A stretch of 64,000 nucleotides of DNA from CAYVZU01 sp964455935. Its GTDB lineage: Bacteria; Fibrobacterota; CAYVZU01. This document shows, piece by piece, positions 18,033 through 26,959 of this stretch. The notes below the pieces were generated by a model. It saw nothing but the letters and a program-made list of their open reading frames with translations. It did not search any database and was not told the DNA's origin. The position numbers and the translations under genes are program-made. Where the stretch lies: the NCBI GenBank assembly GCA_964455935.1, contig CAYVZU010000006.1, forward strand, positions 1-64,000, read 5' to 3'. How positions within the stretch are numbered: position 1 is the stretch's first letter; each line of letters opens with the position of its first letter.

Positions 18033-18976
18033 TACGAACGCTCGTTCTGTCCGCATGTCTCATTCCGGTTTTGCTATCAGAGATATACGGCAGGCCGCTA
18101 CCCATTGATTTTAATACTGGAATTGTTGCCCTTAAGACCAATCTGGAATCCGCTTACCGGGACTACTCCCTAAATCGTTTGGAATCGGCGGACCTCTACG
18201 TAACCGCCCGGCTACGGCTCTCGGCACTCCAAGACCTGCTGCTCAAGGACCGCAACAACAAGGACCTGCCATTTCTGTTTGGGAGTTGTTCGCTTTTGGT
18301 CGAGGCCGCCCGTCTCCAATTGCGCGAGCGGCACCTGGCCGGCCATGCAGCCAATTTGCAGAGCTCTCTCGATTCCGCGCTGACGGACCTCAATGCCGTG
18401 CACGAACATATCATCGGAATGGAAAAGGGCCGGGCCGCAAGCCTGAAATCGGACCTGGAGGCGACCCGGGAGAAAGCAAAGCAAATCGAACTTGAGGCGC
18501 AGCAGAAGATGAAGCAGCTCCAGGAAGAATCGCAGCAGAAAATCAAACAGATGCAGGAAGAAGCGCAGCGCCGTTTTGGAGAATTGCAGGGCGAATTGAT
18601 CAAAGTGCGAAGAGATGCGCGCGGCACGATTATTTCCATGAGCGACATTCTTTTTGGCATCAATCAGGCCGATGTCAAAGGACCGCTCATGACCAGTCTT
18701 GCCAAGATCGCCGGAATCCTCACGGTATACAAGGATTTCAATATCACCGTGGAGGGCCACACCGACAACCAAGGCCCGGCCGAATACAACCAGAAGCTCT
18801 CGGATCGCCGCGCCCAGAACGTCCGGACCTATCTTTCATCGCAGGGCATCGACTCCACCCGCATGGCCGCCGTTGGGTACGGACTTACCCGGCCGGTTGC
18901 CGAAAACACCACTCGCGAGGGGCAGCAGAAAAACCGGCGCGTGGACCTTGTGATTCACGACCCCGTCTCGCGGTAG
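18029..18976 (+). CDS. OmpA-family peptidoglycan-binding protein with coiled coil
   Basis: 315 residues. Signal peptide (about 1-22), a helical N-terminal region, a long Gln/Glu/Lys coiled coil (about 130-195, repeated QQKxKQ units), and a C-terminal OmpA domain (about 200-312) with ITVEGHTDNQGPAEYNQKLS, DRRAQNVRTYL and NRRVDLVI. The D and R residues that bind diaminopimelate are present. It should tether the envelope to the cell wall. It forms an overlapping pair with the upstream lipoprotein. Confidence 0.92.
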   Translation: MIRTLVLSACLIPVLLSEIYGRPLPIDFNTGIVALKTNLESAYRDYSLNRLESADLYVTARLRLSALQDLLLKDRNNKDLPFLFGSCSLLVEAARLQLRERHLAGHAANLQSSLDSALTDLNAVHEHIIGMEKGRAASLKSDLEATREKAKQIELEAQQKMKQLQEESQQKIKQMQEEAQRRFGELQGELIKVRRDARGTIISMSDILFGINQADVKGPLMTSLAKIAGILTVYKDFNITVEGHTDNQGPAEYNQKLSDRRAQNVRTYLSSQGIDSTRMAAVGYGLTRPVAENTTREGQQKNRRVDLVIHDPVSR

Positions 18977-19023
18977 GCGTCCCGCTCCGCCGGCGCCGAA
19001 TTCCCATTCGTCCCCGCGCTGGA

Positions 19024-19782
19024 TTACAGCTCGTAGCCCACGTTCAGGCCAAAATAGAAATCCCTTTCATAGAGTCTGTTTCCAAGACCATCCGCCACGG
19101 TTGAAAGCGGCAACTGGAAATAGAGTGCCGGAGTTACATCAACAATCGTCCGGTACGTGGAACTAATTCCAATACCCAGAGCCGAGAAGTTCGAGGACCA
19201 TTTATTGTCGTCCAGGTCATTCTCCATCGCGAATCCCATCTGAAGGACGGGCGTTACGGCCAGATCCTTGCGAACGTCGAACTCGTGCGAAAAGCCCAGA
19301 TCGAAATACTGCGACTGCGCATCATCATACGCGCCAACAGGGACAATGGAATAGGTCAGTGTGGGCGCCGAGATAATGTCATAGCACAATCGTAGGGACC
19401 ATTCCATTTTCCAAGAGGCCTCTTGGCCAAATAGGGTCGGGTAGGTGTTATGGGAATAACCAATCCCTGCCTCAAGAGAGCGCAGAAAAGGCAGGACCCC
19501 GGAGTAACTCAGATTGTAGTCGGCCTGGGCAAAACCGGAACCCGCTTCATCGCCAAGATTGTAGCTGGCCCAGAATTCAGCTCTGATTCCATGCGCGGAA
19601 AATTCGAGGGCCGGCTGAAACGCCGGACGATCATGGAGATTGGCTCCTCGCCAAAGGTATTTGCTGACAAAGCCCGTATTGACACCCAGACTCCAGGGCT
19701 TAGGGGCCGCGCCATCCGCCTTTTGTGCAAACAGAAGGCCGGTAAAAATCAGCACCGCAATGCAACTGCGGATAAAAACCAT
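19024..19782 (-). CDS. Outer-membrane beta-barrel protein, unknown function
   Basis: 252 residues. Signal peptide to about residue 25 (ADGA-A). The body alternates aromatic and polar residues as in a barrel (SLGVNTGFVSKYLWRGANLH near the start) and ends in an aromatic/hydrophobic strand (FYFGLNVGYEL). The SKYLWRG start is seen in TorF-type and related putative barrel proteins. No partner gene is near; it is convergent to the OmpA-like gene and divergent from the radical SAM gene at 19918. Confidence 0.8.
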   Translation of the reverse strand: MVFIRSCIAVLIFTGLLFAQKADGAAPKPWSLGVNTGFVSKYLWRGANLHDRPAFQPALEFSAHGIRAEFWASYNLGDEAGSGFAQADYNLSYSGVLPFLRSLEAGIGYSHNTYPTLFGQEASWKMEWSLRLCYDIISAPTLTYSIVPVGAYDDAQSQYFDLGFSHEFDVRKDLAVTPVLQMGFAMENDLDDNKWSSNFSALGIGISSTYRTIVDVTPALYFQLPLSTVADGLGNRLYERDFYFGLNVGYEL

Positions 19783-19917
19783 ACTGTCCTCCTCATTTTC
19801 AGAAGATGTCCGTCTGAAAAAGTAAGCTTCTCCCGTGCACGAATCAATCGTGTTCGCCCTGCTTTAGTCGCGGACCCTTTCCTATTGCCGCAGACCGGAA
19901 AGTTATTTTCCCATGCA

Positions 19918-21912
19918 ATGAAAAGGCATCCTGATGGATCTCAAACAATGGGGCCGCCGCCACTAAAGCCCGGCGGCCGCGTGCTTTTCTCATCTCTCCC
20001 GGTGCCCAGCATTGTCCCGGAAGCTCAGTGCGGCAATATTCCTTTGGGCATCGCCTCGGTGGCGCTGTTTGCGGAACGTACCGGAGCACGAATCGTTCCC
20101 AACATTGCAGCGCAGGATAGTACGGGAACACTCGGCGATGCAGCGCTCGTTGAATTCCTGCTGAAGCATGCGCCTAATACCATTGGGTTGAGTTGTTCGG
20201 TCTGGAATATCGAGCGCTCGCTTTTCATCGCGGGCGAGGTCAAAAAGAAATCTCCCCGAACACAAATATGGCTTGGGGGACCGGATATTTCTGAAGACTC
20301 GCCGTTTGTGCGTGATCCCGGCGCGCCGTTCGATCTGGCCATTCCCGGCGAAGGGGAAATTGCTGTCGCGCACCTGCTGTCCGGCATTCCCGCCCAAGAT
20401 ATGGGAGGCCTTCTCCTGCCCGGCGGAGTTCGAACACAAGGGACAATTCGGCCGCAACTTTTAACGGATCTTTCCCCTATTCACGACCCGTTCATTGAAG
20501 GGCTTATTACGCCGGAAGCGGACCGGGTATTGTTGGCCGAATTCAAACGCGGATGCCTGCATGGATGCGCATACTGTCGTTACCACCAGGGGCGCGGCGG
20601 AACCATGGCCCGTCGCCAAAATGCGGAAATCGCCGAGTTCTTTGGTTTTGCGCGCGCAAGCCGCGCGGCCGAGATCTACGTGCTCGATCCCAGCTTCGAA
20701 CAGCGGGAACATTTCAATGATTTTCTGCGATGGCTTTCCCGAGAAAACCGCCGACCCGTCATCCCGCTCTCGGTGGAGCTTCGCGCGGAAACGATTGCGC
20801 CAAAAACAGCAATGCTCCTGGCCCGGGCCGGAGTGCGAAAAGTCGAAGCGGGACTTCAGAGCATTGGCAAAAGGACGCTGGCCCAGGTTGGCCGGAAGCT
20901 GGATCCGGACGATTTTATCGCAGGTATCGATGCGCTGCGCGCCCACGGCATTGCAGTGAAAACGGATCTCATGACCGGACTGCCGCTCGATACCCCGGCG
21001 GGATTGGAGCAAACGTTGGATTTCTTAATGAAGCATGGACTGCATCGCGACGTGCAGGTTTTCCGGACCCAGGTCCTGCCCGGAACAACGCTTCGTCGCA
21101 GAGCTCGCCAATGGGGAATCTCGTTTCATGCAGCCCCACCCTATACGGTGCGTTCCACTCCCGCCTGGAACCCCAATGAGCTCGACCGCGCGTTCGAGGG
21201 GATCGAGGACCGGCTAGGCATTCGTCTCTCGCCCGAAGCCCGGCCCGTGATCGCCCCTTGGAATGGGGCGCGTTACGAATCACGCGCCCACGCCGGCGGA
21301 GGGCTATACCAGTATGCTTTCAACCTGGACCATTCGGGTGACCGCGCAAAGTTTCGCGCTGAAACTTTTTCCCTGGCGGCCGCGCAGGTCCTGCTCTGGG
21401 TCAAGGCCGCTGATGCAAACCGGCATTGTTGCCCGATGTGCGGCGCCATTGGCCGGTGCGCGACGGCAAATCCTTTTTCCAGCTTGTTTGTTCTTATCGA
21501 GACCGAACCCGGCATTGCGCTTGACATCGCAGATTCAATTCAAAAGGAACTCGACGAAAAGATTCCATCCCGATACCTGGAGCGGCTGCATTGGCCCTGT
21601 GGGGGCATCCGGCCCACGCGCAAACTGCTGTTCAAACTGGAGGCATGCGCAAGGTATGGGGATACAAGCTGGTTTGCGGAGGCGCGCAAAATCGCCACCC
21701 TCTTATGGACCGTCAACTCCAATCCCCATGCTTTTCGCCGACTGCGGCATTTTGATTGCGAACGCGATTTTCTCTATTTCGATTTGCGCGATCAAGGGGA
21801 AAGCAACCACGAGTCTCTCTTCCGACAACTCAAGAAGAGCAGGCATGCCGACCGCTTTCTTCTGCCCGGCCCCGCGCTCCACTGGAAATGGATCGAGTTC
21901 CTTGAGAAATGA
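19918..21912 (+). CDS. B12-binding-type radical SAM protein, long form
   Basis: 664 residues from the ATG at 19918; 19948 is an alternative and neither has a strong ribosome site. Residues about 20-160 form a cobalamin-binding-like domain (IPLGIASVALFAERTG, IWLGGPDIS, IPGEGEIA). The radical SAM domain begins near 210 with CLHGCAYC (CxxxCxxC), then RAETIAPKTAMLLARAGV and KVEAGLQSIGKRTL. The C-terminal third contains a Cys cluster (HCCPMCGAIGRC) that may hold zinc or an extra FeS cluster, followed by a domain I do not recognise. Probably a methyltransferase or cyclase on an unknown substrate. Confidence 0.88.
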   Translation: MKRHPDGSQTMGPPPLKPGGRVLFSSLPVPSIVPEAQCGNIPLGIASVALFAERTGARIVPNIAAQDSTGTLGDAALVEFLLKHAPNTIGLSCSVWNIERSLFIAGEVKKKSPRTQIWLGGPDISEDSPFVRDPGAPFDLAIPGEGEIAVAHLLSGIPAQDMGGLLLPGGVRTQGTIRPQLLTDLSPIHDPFIEGLITPEADRVLLAEFKRGCLHGCAYCRYHQGRGGTMARRQNAEIAEFFGFARASRAAEIYVLDPSFEQREHFNDFLRWLSRENRRPVIPLSVELRAETIAPKTAMLLARAGVRKVEAGLQSIGKRTLAQVGRKLDPDDFIAGIDALRAHGIAVKTDLMTGLPLDTPAGLEQTLDFLMKHGLHRDVQVFRTQVLPGTTLRRRARQWGISFHAAPPYTVRSTPAWNPNELDRAFEGIEDRLGIRLSPEARPVIAPWNGARYESRAHAGGGLYQYAFNLDHSGDRAKFRAETFSLAAAQVLLWVKAADANRHCCPMCGAIGRCATANPFSSLFVLIETEPGIALDIADSIQKELDEKIPSRYLERLHWPCGGIRPTRKLLFKLEACARYGDTSWFAEARKIATLLWTVNSNPHAFRRLRHFDCERDFLYFDLRDQGESNHESLFRQLKKSRHADRFLLPGPALHWKWIEFLEK

Positions 21913-22362
21913 TGCGCAACTGCAAATGGATTTCCGCCACGACCTGCCCTGATGAACTTCATGATAACTATGCGTACCAATTCACGCCTCCCTCACCTCC
22001 GTCCTTCGCGGCAAATCTGCTACGGAGGACGGGCTGGCCCTCTCCAACCGAGTGGCGATTGGACTCTTTCCTCTCCCATTAATAAGAGAGGATTAGGGCG
22101 ATGGTGTTGGCAATCCGAATGGAAATAAATATGCTTTAATTGCATTCAGATATAGGCTTGATTTTGGCCGCCAAATTCCAAGACTATTTGCGGTACCGCC
22201 CCCCAATTCAGCTTCTTTTGCATTGTGCTTGCTTTTTTATTTGCATTTAAATTATAGATTAGCTTATTATGTGGTACAATGGAAGGGGGGCAAAGAGAAC
22301 TATAGTCCAACGGGAAGTATGCAGTCGTTTTTTCAAATAATTACCCTGAAAGGAGAGAGTTA
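21913..22362. other. Gene-free region upstream of kamA with two palindromes
   Basis: No ORF with a credible start. Two inverted repeats are seen: CCGTCCTTCG (21999-22008) against CGGAGGACGG (22023-22032), one mismatch, and TCCTCTC (22069-22075) against GAGAGGA (22086-22092), perfect. From about 22135 to 22290 the sequence becomes AT-rich, unlike its surroundings, and ends in the likely kamA promoter. The 80-base leader after the promoter shows no lysine-riboswitch structure. Confidence 0.5.
22241..22270 (+). promoter_or_regulatory. Putative sigma-70 promoter of kamA
   Basis: TTGCAT (22241-22246) and TATTAT (22265-22270) with an 18-base spacer inside an AT-rich tract. Transcription would start near 22277, leaving a leader of about 85 bases; kamA has AAAGGAG before its ATG. 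Assigned by eye. Confidence 0.45.
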
Positions 22363-23667
22363 ATGGAGGAGACAAGTTCCTCATCGCAGATTACAGAGCC
22401 TCCGGGTACCAAAGAAAACTTCCCCTTCCCCACACGCGAGATCGGCGATCTCAGTTCGGCGAGTCGTTTTGTTGCCTACATCCAAAGCCAACCCGGTATT
22501 CACGCCCCCCGAACACGCAAAGGCTTTGCGGCTCCCAAAAATATCAACACCGATTATTTTCGCAAGCGATGGTATCCCAAAACAACCGCCGCCGAATGGA
22601 ACGACTGGAACTGGCAATTGCACAACCGCATCACCACGGCCGCCCAGTTCGAAACCATGTTCCAGCTGTCTGTCGATGAGCGCAGCGCATTGGGCCAGGG
22701 CGAGAGCTCTCTTCCGGTTGCCATCACGCCTTACTACGCTTCCCTGGTTCATGGCAAGGATTCCACGAATCCGGTCCGTCGCTGCGTCATCCCAACATCG
22801 GCCGAGCAGGTCTACTCCCTTTGGGAGTCAAACGATCCCTTGTCGGAAGAGAATCACAGCCCGGTTCCGGGAATTGTGCACCGCTATCCCGACCGCGTCT
22901 TGTTTCTGGCTACGAATTTCTGCTCGACATACTGCCGGTATTGCACGCGCTCCCGCATGGTGGGCGATCACGACTGCCACGGCAGCCCCATCGGCCGAAG
23001 CCAGTGGCAGGGGGCCATCGACTACATTGCCTCCCATCCGGCCGTGCGGGACGTCCTCATCTCGGGCGGGGACCCGCTTACACTGAAGGACGAGGATCTC
23101 GATTGGCTGTTGGGATCGGTGCGCGCGATTCCCCACGTGGAAATTGTCCGGCTGGGAACAAAAATACCGGCCGTGCTGCCCCAGCGCATCACGCCAGGGC
23201 TGGTGAAGATGCTGCGCAGGCATCACCCGTTGCTGATGAGCCTGCATTTCGCCCACCCCGACGAATTGACTCCCGAAACAAGGGCCGCGTGCGAGCTTCT
23301 GGCCGATGCTGGAATTCCGCTGGGCAGCCAGACGGTCCTGCTGGCCGGGATCAATGACGACCCCGCCATCCTCAAGCAGCTCTATCACGGCCTGCTTAAG
23401 GCGCGCGTGCGGCCGTACTATTTATACCAGTGCGATCCCATCCTGGGTTCTTCGCATTTTCGCACGCCCGTCGAAAAGGGAATTAAAATCATCAGCCAAT
23501 TGCGCGGCCATACCACCGGCTATGCCGTGCCGCAATACGTCATCGACGCCCCGGGCGGAGGCGGCAAGATTCCCGTGGGTCCCGAGTATGTGATCGGCTA
23601 CGAAGGCAGCAACCTGCTTCTTCGCAATTACGAAGGCAAGATCTTCCAATACCCCGATCACCCGTGA
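22363..23667 (+). CDS. kamA: Lysine 2,3-aminomutase (radical SAM, PLP)
   Basis: Converts L-lysine to L-beta-lysine. 434 residues with AAAGGAG before the ATG. Radical SAM cysteines 187, 191 and 194 (CSTYCRYC); PLP-binding Lys402 in DAPGGGGK. The two aspartates that hold the lysine side-chain amine in clostridial enzyme (Asp293 and Asp330) have counterparts Asp358 (YLYQCD) and Asp395, with the same spacing of 37 and the same distance of 7 to the PLP lysine, which favours lysine over glutamate as substrate. It is followed by a hairpin/T-tract and two ATP-grasp ligase genes. The usual partner ablB is not obvious; a shorter GNAT protein lies at 25873. Confidence 0.92.
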   Translation: MEETSSSSQITEPPGTKENFPFPTREIGDLSSASRFVAYIQSQPGIHAPRTRKGFAAPKNINTDYFRKRWYPKTTAAEWNDWNWQLHNRITTAAQFETMFQLSVDERSALGQGESSLPVAITPYYASLVHGKDSTNPVRRCVIPTSAEQVYSLWESNDPLSEENHSPVPGIVHRYPDRVLFLATNFCSTYCRYCTRSRMVGDHDCHGSPIGRSQWQGAIDYIASHPAVRDVLISGGDPLTLKDEDLDWLLGSVRAIPHVEIVRLGTKIPAVLPQRITPGLVKMLRRHHPLLMSLHFAHPDELTPETRAACELLADAGIPLGSQTVLLAGINDDPAILKQLYHGLLKARVRPYYLYQCDPILGSSHFRTPVEKGIKIISQLRGHTTGYAVPQYVIDAPGGGGKIPVGPEYVIGYEGSNLLLRNYEGKIFQYPDHP

Positions 23668-23690
23668 TCCTGTTTGAGTTCAGTCATCAA

Positions 23691-23731
23691 CCCCTGCCGG
23701 CATGTTCAGTCGGCAGGGGACTCCTTTTTTT
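23691..23731 (+). terminator. Intrinsic terminator-like hairpin between kamA and ATP-grasp gene
   Basis: Perfect stem CCCCTGCCG (23691-23699) / CGGCAGGGG (23711-23719) with an 11-base loop, then a run of seven T (23725-23731). The next start codon is only 15 bases later, so it either ends kamA transcripts (with readthrough for the ligases) or attenuates the operon. Confidence 0.8.
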
Positions 23732-23745
23732 GGTGAAAGGACAGC

Positions 23746-24744
23746 ATGAAAGTCGGCCTGACATACGATTTGCAACGCGACTACCTGGCCATGGGCTACT
23801 CGCGCCAGGAAGCGGCCGAATTCGACCGTGACGACACCATCGATGCAATCGAAGCGGCCATTCGCGACGCGGGACACGAGACCGATCGGATCGGCAATCT
23901 TTACAAACTCACAGCCCGCTTAACCGCCGGAGATCGTTGGGACATCGTGTTCAATATTGCCGAGGGTGCTTCGGGTTTATCCCGCGAGTCCCAGGTCCCG
24001 TCCTTGCTCGAGGCCTACAATGTTCCTTACACGTTTTCCGATCCCCTTGTTTTGGCTGTCGCCCTGCACAAAGGCATGACGAAAATGGTGGCGCAATGTC
24101 TGGGCGTGCCCACGCCGGGGTTTGTGGTTGTCCATAGCCCCAACGAAGCAACTCAGGTCCGTCTCCCCTATCCGCTGTTCGCCAAGCCTGTCGCCGAAGG
24201 AACCAGCAAAGGCATCAGCAGCCGCTCGAAGATCGAAAACGCCAAAGACCTGCGGGCCATCTGCGCCGAACTGATCGCGACATACCAACAGCCCGTTCTG
24301 GTGGAAACCTTTCTTCCGGGCCGAGAGTTCACAGTGGGAATTCTGGGGACCGGCGATGCAGCTCGCTCTGTGGGCGTTCTGGAAGTTCATTATCGCCAAG
24401 GAGCCGAGGCTCATGCCTATACCTTCACGAACAAGGAAAACTGCGAGGAATTGATCGATTACAGACTGGCCCATGACACGTTGTCTCTTGAATCGGAACA
24501 AATCGCGCTGAAACTCTGGAAAGGCCTGCGTTGCCGCGATGGCGGACGGGTTGATCTGCGAGTCAACGCGGTCGGAAAACCGGAATTCATTGAAGTCAAT
24601 CCCCTGCCGGGACTCAACCCAGTTCATTCCGATCTGCCCATTATGTGCGCGCAAGGCGGTCTGCAATTCAATCGCCTGATTCAGGAAATCCTGGCCAGCG
24701 CAGTGAATCGTATGACCGCTCCCGCCAACGACGGTTTGGGATGA
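23746..24744 (+). CDS. ATP-grasp ligase, D-Ala-D-Ala ligase-like (first of pair)
   Basis: 332 residues; AAAGG precedes the ATG. N-terminal preATP-grasp domain (MKVGLTYDLQRDY), central ATP-binding segment FAKPVAEGTSKGI, ETFLPGREFTVGIL, and the metal-binding end FIEVNPLPGLNPVHSDLP, all typical of the D-alanine-D-alanine ligase superfamily. Such enzymes join carboxylates to amines via acyl phosphate. It is unlikely to be the cell-wall Ddl, because it is paired with a second related ligase and lies after kamA; a beta-lysine or peptide substrate is inferred from context only. Overlaps the next gene by ATGA. Confidence 0.9.
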   Translation: MKVGLTYDLQRDYLAMGYSRQEAAEFDRDDTIDAIEAAIRDAGHETDRIGNLYKLTARLTAGDRWDIVFNIAEGASGLSRESQVPSLLEAYNVPYTFSDPLVLAVALHKGMTKMVAQCLGVPTPGFVVVHSPNEATQVRLPYPLFAKPVAEGTSKGISSRSKIENAKDLRAICAELIATYQQPVLVETFLPGREFTVGILGTGDAARSVGVLEVHYRQGAEAHAYTFTNKENCEELIDYRLAHDTLSLESEQIALKLWKGLRCRDGGRVDLRVNAVGKPEFIEVNPLPGLNPVHSDLPIMCAQGGLQFNRLIQEILASAVNRMTAPANDGLG

Positions 24745-25712
24745 AGAACCGCGGAAAAGCCGCCGTCCTATATGGCAGCGTGCCCCCCAATGCCGGGCCC
24801 GACGAACGCGATACCCTGTGCGAAGTCGAAGCCGTATCGACTGCGCTGCGCAAGCTGGGCTATCGGACCCGCGCGACCGCGCTTTCGCTCGACATTGGCC
24901 GGGCCGCATCCGAGCTGATATCCGCGGGGCCCGCATTCGTATTCAATCTTGTCGAATCCGTTGAGGCCAGGGGCCGCTATATTGCCGTAGGTCCGTTATT
25001 GCTGGAGGACTTGGGCTTGCCCTACACCGGGTGCAAAGCCAACGCCATCACCACGACCTCGAACAAGGCCTATGCGAAAAGCATCATGTCGCTCGCCGGC
25101 TTGCCGACTCCCCCTTGGCAGGAGGCCACCGCGGCAGTGCGGCGCTGCACCCTCAAGCCGCCCTTCATTCTGAAACCAAAGTGGGAACACGCCTCTGTGG
25201 GCCTTGAAGAGGATGCCATTCTATTCGATCGGCGATTGCTGCGCAAACGGCTCCGGGGCCTTCGGCCGCAGGACTATTTTCTTGAAGCCTTTGTGGAAGG
25301 CCGGGAATTCAACATTTCTCTCCTGGGCGATGAAGAGAAAACCGAGGTCCTGCCCTTGGCGGAAATCGATTTCTCGAAGTTCGGCCCCGGTAAGCCGCGG
25401 ATCGTTGGATACAAAGCCAAATGGGAAAAGGACTCTTTTGAATACGCCAACACGCCGCGCGTATTTGACTTTCCAAATTCGGATCGGGCCTTGTTGAGAG
25501 AGCTGAATCGGTTATCGATCGCGACCTGGAAGGCTTTTTGCCTTTCCGGGTATGCGCGCGTGGACTTTCGCGTGGACCGCCAAAACCGCCCCTGGATCCT
25601 TGAGGTGAACGCAAACCCCTGCATTTCGCCCGATGCAGGCTTCGCGGCCGCGGCGGCCCAAAGCGGTTTGTCATACACAAAGATGGTCAACCGCATCATC
25701 CACGCTTTGTAG
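24741..25712 (+). CDS. ATP-grasp ligase, D-Ala-D-Ala ligase-like (second of pair)
   Basis: 323 residues; the start overlaps the previous stop (ATGA). Same fold as the preceding protein but clearly diverged: ATP-binding FILKPKWEHASVGLE, EAFVEGREFNISLLG, and the C-terminal WILEVNANPCISPDAG with the Glu/Asn Mg ligands. The insert YKAKWEKDSFEYANTPRVF precedes the last part. Two unequal ligases in tandem suggest two successive amide bonds or a two-substrate specificity. Substrate unknown. Confidence 0.9.
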   Translation: MKNRGKAAVLYGSVPPNAGPDERDTLCEVEAVSTALRKLGYRTRATALSLDIGRAASELISAGPAFVFNLVESVEARGRYIAVGPLLLEDLGLPYTGCKANAITTTSNKAYAKSIMSLAGLPTPPWQEATAAVRRCTLKPPFILKPKWEHASVGLEEDAILFDRRLLRKRLRGLRPQDYFLEAFVEGREFNISLLGDEEKTEVLPLAEIDFSKFGPGKPRIVGYKAKWEKDSFEYANTPRVFDFPNSDRALLRELNRLSIATWKAFCLSGYARVDFRVDRQNRPWILEVNANPCISPDAGFAAAAAQSGLSYTKMVNRIIHAL

Positions 25713-25751
25713 GAACAACATAGCGCGGTGAAGCCGCAACCAAATCTTTTT

Positions 25752-25816
25752 GACAGCAGGATAACGGGATTTTTTCATGGATTTGCAGGAAAAGAGCTTT
25801 ATCCTGTAATCCTGTC
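25752..25816. repeat. Imperfect inverted repeat before the GNAT gene
   Basis: Left arm at about 25752-25770 (GACAGCAGGATAACGGGAT) and right arm 25801-25816 (ATCCTGTAATCCTGTC) are complementary with one inserted base and a few mismatches. It is of the kind of ATCCTGT-type palindromes common between bacterial genes. No T-run follows directly. Confidence 0.45.
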
Positions 25817-25872
25817 CAAATTCTTTTCAAGAAAACAAGATTCTGAACCTTGGTAGCACAGGGAGATGGCGG

Positions 25873-26355
25873 ATGAATCTACTCTTTCGTGATACGGCAA
25901 CAGGAGCGGACATCGAGACCATCCGCAGCCTTGTAGAGTCTACGGGATTCTTCCGGCCCGACGAGGTGGATGTAGCCGTGGAACTGGTGGAGGAACGCCT
26001 GGCCAAGGGCGAACGCAGCGGCTATCATTTCGTCTTCGCCCAGGACGGCAGCCGGACTGTGGGGTATTCCTGCTTTGGCCCGATTGCCTGCACAATTTCA
26101 AGCTTCGACCTTTATTGGATTGCCGTGGACCGGTCGGCACAAAGAAGAGGCCTGGGCCGCCGTATTCTTGCCGAGAGTGAAAAGCGAATCGCGCAAATGC
26201 GCGGCCGGCGCGTTTATATCGAGACGTCCTCGCGGCCTCAGTACGGTTCCACCCGAAGGTTTTATGAGTCTTGCGGCTACCGGGTTGCCGCGGAGCTGGA
26301 GCACTTCTACGATCAAGACGACGGTAAAGTCATTTTCGTGAAGATGCTGGGGTAG
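25873..26355 (+). CDS. GNAT-family N-acyltransferase
   Basis: 160 residues; GGGAGATGG precedes the ATG. The acetyl-CoA-binding motif A reads RRGLGRRIL (residues about 94-102, Q/RxxGxG/A), preceded by the strand FDLYWIAVD and followed by the FYESCGY motif-B segment. Small GNAT enzymes acetylate amines. It is only about 60% of the length of AblB (beta-lysine acetyltransferase). Same strand as kamA and the ligases, 160 bases further on, so it may belong to that pathway; also it could be an independent gene. Confidence 0.88.
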   Translation: MNLLFRDTATGADIETIRSLVESTGFFRPDEVDVAVELVEERLAKGERSGYHFVFAQDGSRTVGYSCFGPIACTISSFDLYWIAVDRSAQRRGLGRRILAESEKRIAQMRGRRVYIETSSRPQYGSTRRFYESCGYRVAAELEHFYDQDDGKVIFVKMLG

Positions 26356-26359
26356 GATT

Positions 26360-26389
26360 CCTCCCGCAACCGGGAAGGCCTATTTTTTT
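26360..26389 (+). terminator. Probable intrinsic terminator after the GNAT gene
   Basis: Stem CCTCCCG (26360-26366) with CGGGAAGG (26371-26378, one bulged base), then after CCTA a run of seven T (26383-26389). It overlaps the 3' end of the convergent receiver gene. Confidence 0.55.
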
Positions 26390-26787
26390 CCAACCTCCAC
26401 CCGAAGTCCGCGACTCTCCCGGGGTAATTCAAGCACAACCGCGATTTCGTGAAGCATGCCGTCCCAATCCCCTTTTTCCAGAACATTTTCGGCGCCCGCC
26501 TCCTGCGCCGCCTGCAGAAACAATCCGCGCTCATAGGCCGTTAGAATCAGGGCCTTCACCCAAGGCGCCACTTTGCGCAGCCTTCGCACCAACTCGATTC
26601 CGTCCATCCCGGGCAGGGAGACATCGACGATCACCAGGTCCGGTTGGATTTTTGGAATGTCCTTAAGCGCCTGCTCGCCCGTAGCAGACTCACCCGCGAC
26701 GACAACATCCTTAAGCCGTTTTGCGATCATTCGTGTGTAGATGACGCGAATATCATCCTGATCCTCCACCAGAAACACCTTCTTCAT
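26380..26787 (-). CDS. Stand-alone response regulator receiver
   Basis: 135 residues: a receiver domain (about 1-120) plus a short basic tail. Acidic pair ED (8-9), phospho-acceptor Asp55 (LVIVDVSLPGMDG), Thr in LILTAYE and Lys in VLEKGDW are all kept. No DNA-binding output. No kinase is adjacent; convergent to the GNAT gene. Confidence 0.9.
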   Translation of the reverse strand: MKKVFLVEDQDDIRVIYTRMIAKRLKDVVVAGESATGEQALKDIPKIQPDLVIVDVSLPGMDGIELVRRLRKVAPWVKALILTAYERGLFLQAAQEAGAENVLEKGDWDGMLHEIAVVLELPRESRGLRVEVGKK

Positions 26788-26917
26788 TCGCCACTCACTT
26801 TGTGGAATGACCCTGAAAGGCGCAATGCTCCGGGCTTGGGTATTGCGAAAGTCATGCCGGATTCGGTGTGGGATGATGGCCCGGCATCCTGCCCTTGAAA
26901 TAGAGGCTCAGAGCGGG

Positions 26918-26955
26918 AAAAAGGGGCATCGTCTCCAAATGACGATGCCCCTTTT
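26918..26955 (-). terminator. Intrinsic terminator of the VWA protein gene
   Basis: Perfect 13-base stem (26921-26933 with 26941-26953, GGGGCATCGTC core), seven-base loop, flanked by A-run and T-run on either side, so it can act in both directions. It starts five bases past the stop of the 26960-29509 gene. Confidence 0.85.
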
Positions 26956-26959
26956 GATT

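Noticed and set aside
22271..22362. Possible lysine riboswitch before kamA
   Set aside because: The leader is only about 85 bases and shows no conserved L-box stems.
22363..23667. KamA homologue as glutamate 2,3-aminomutase
   Set aside because: Both lysine-binding aspartates are kept, whereas glutamate-type enzymes replace them.
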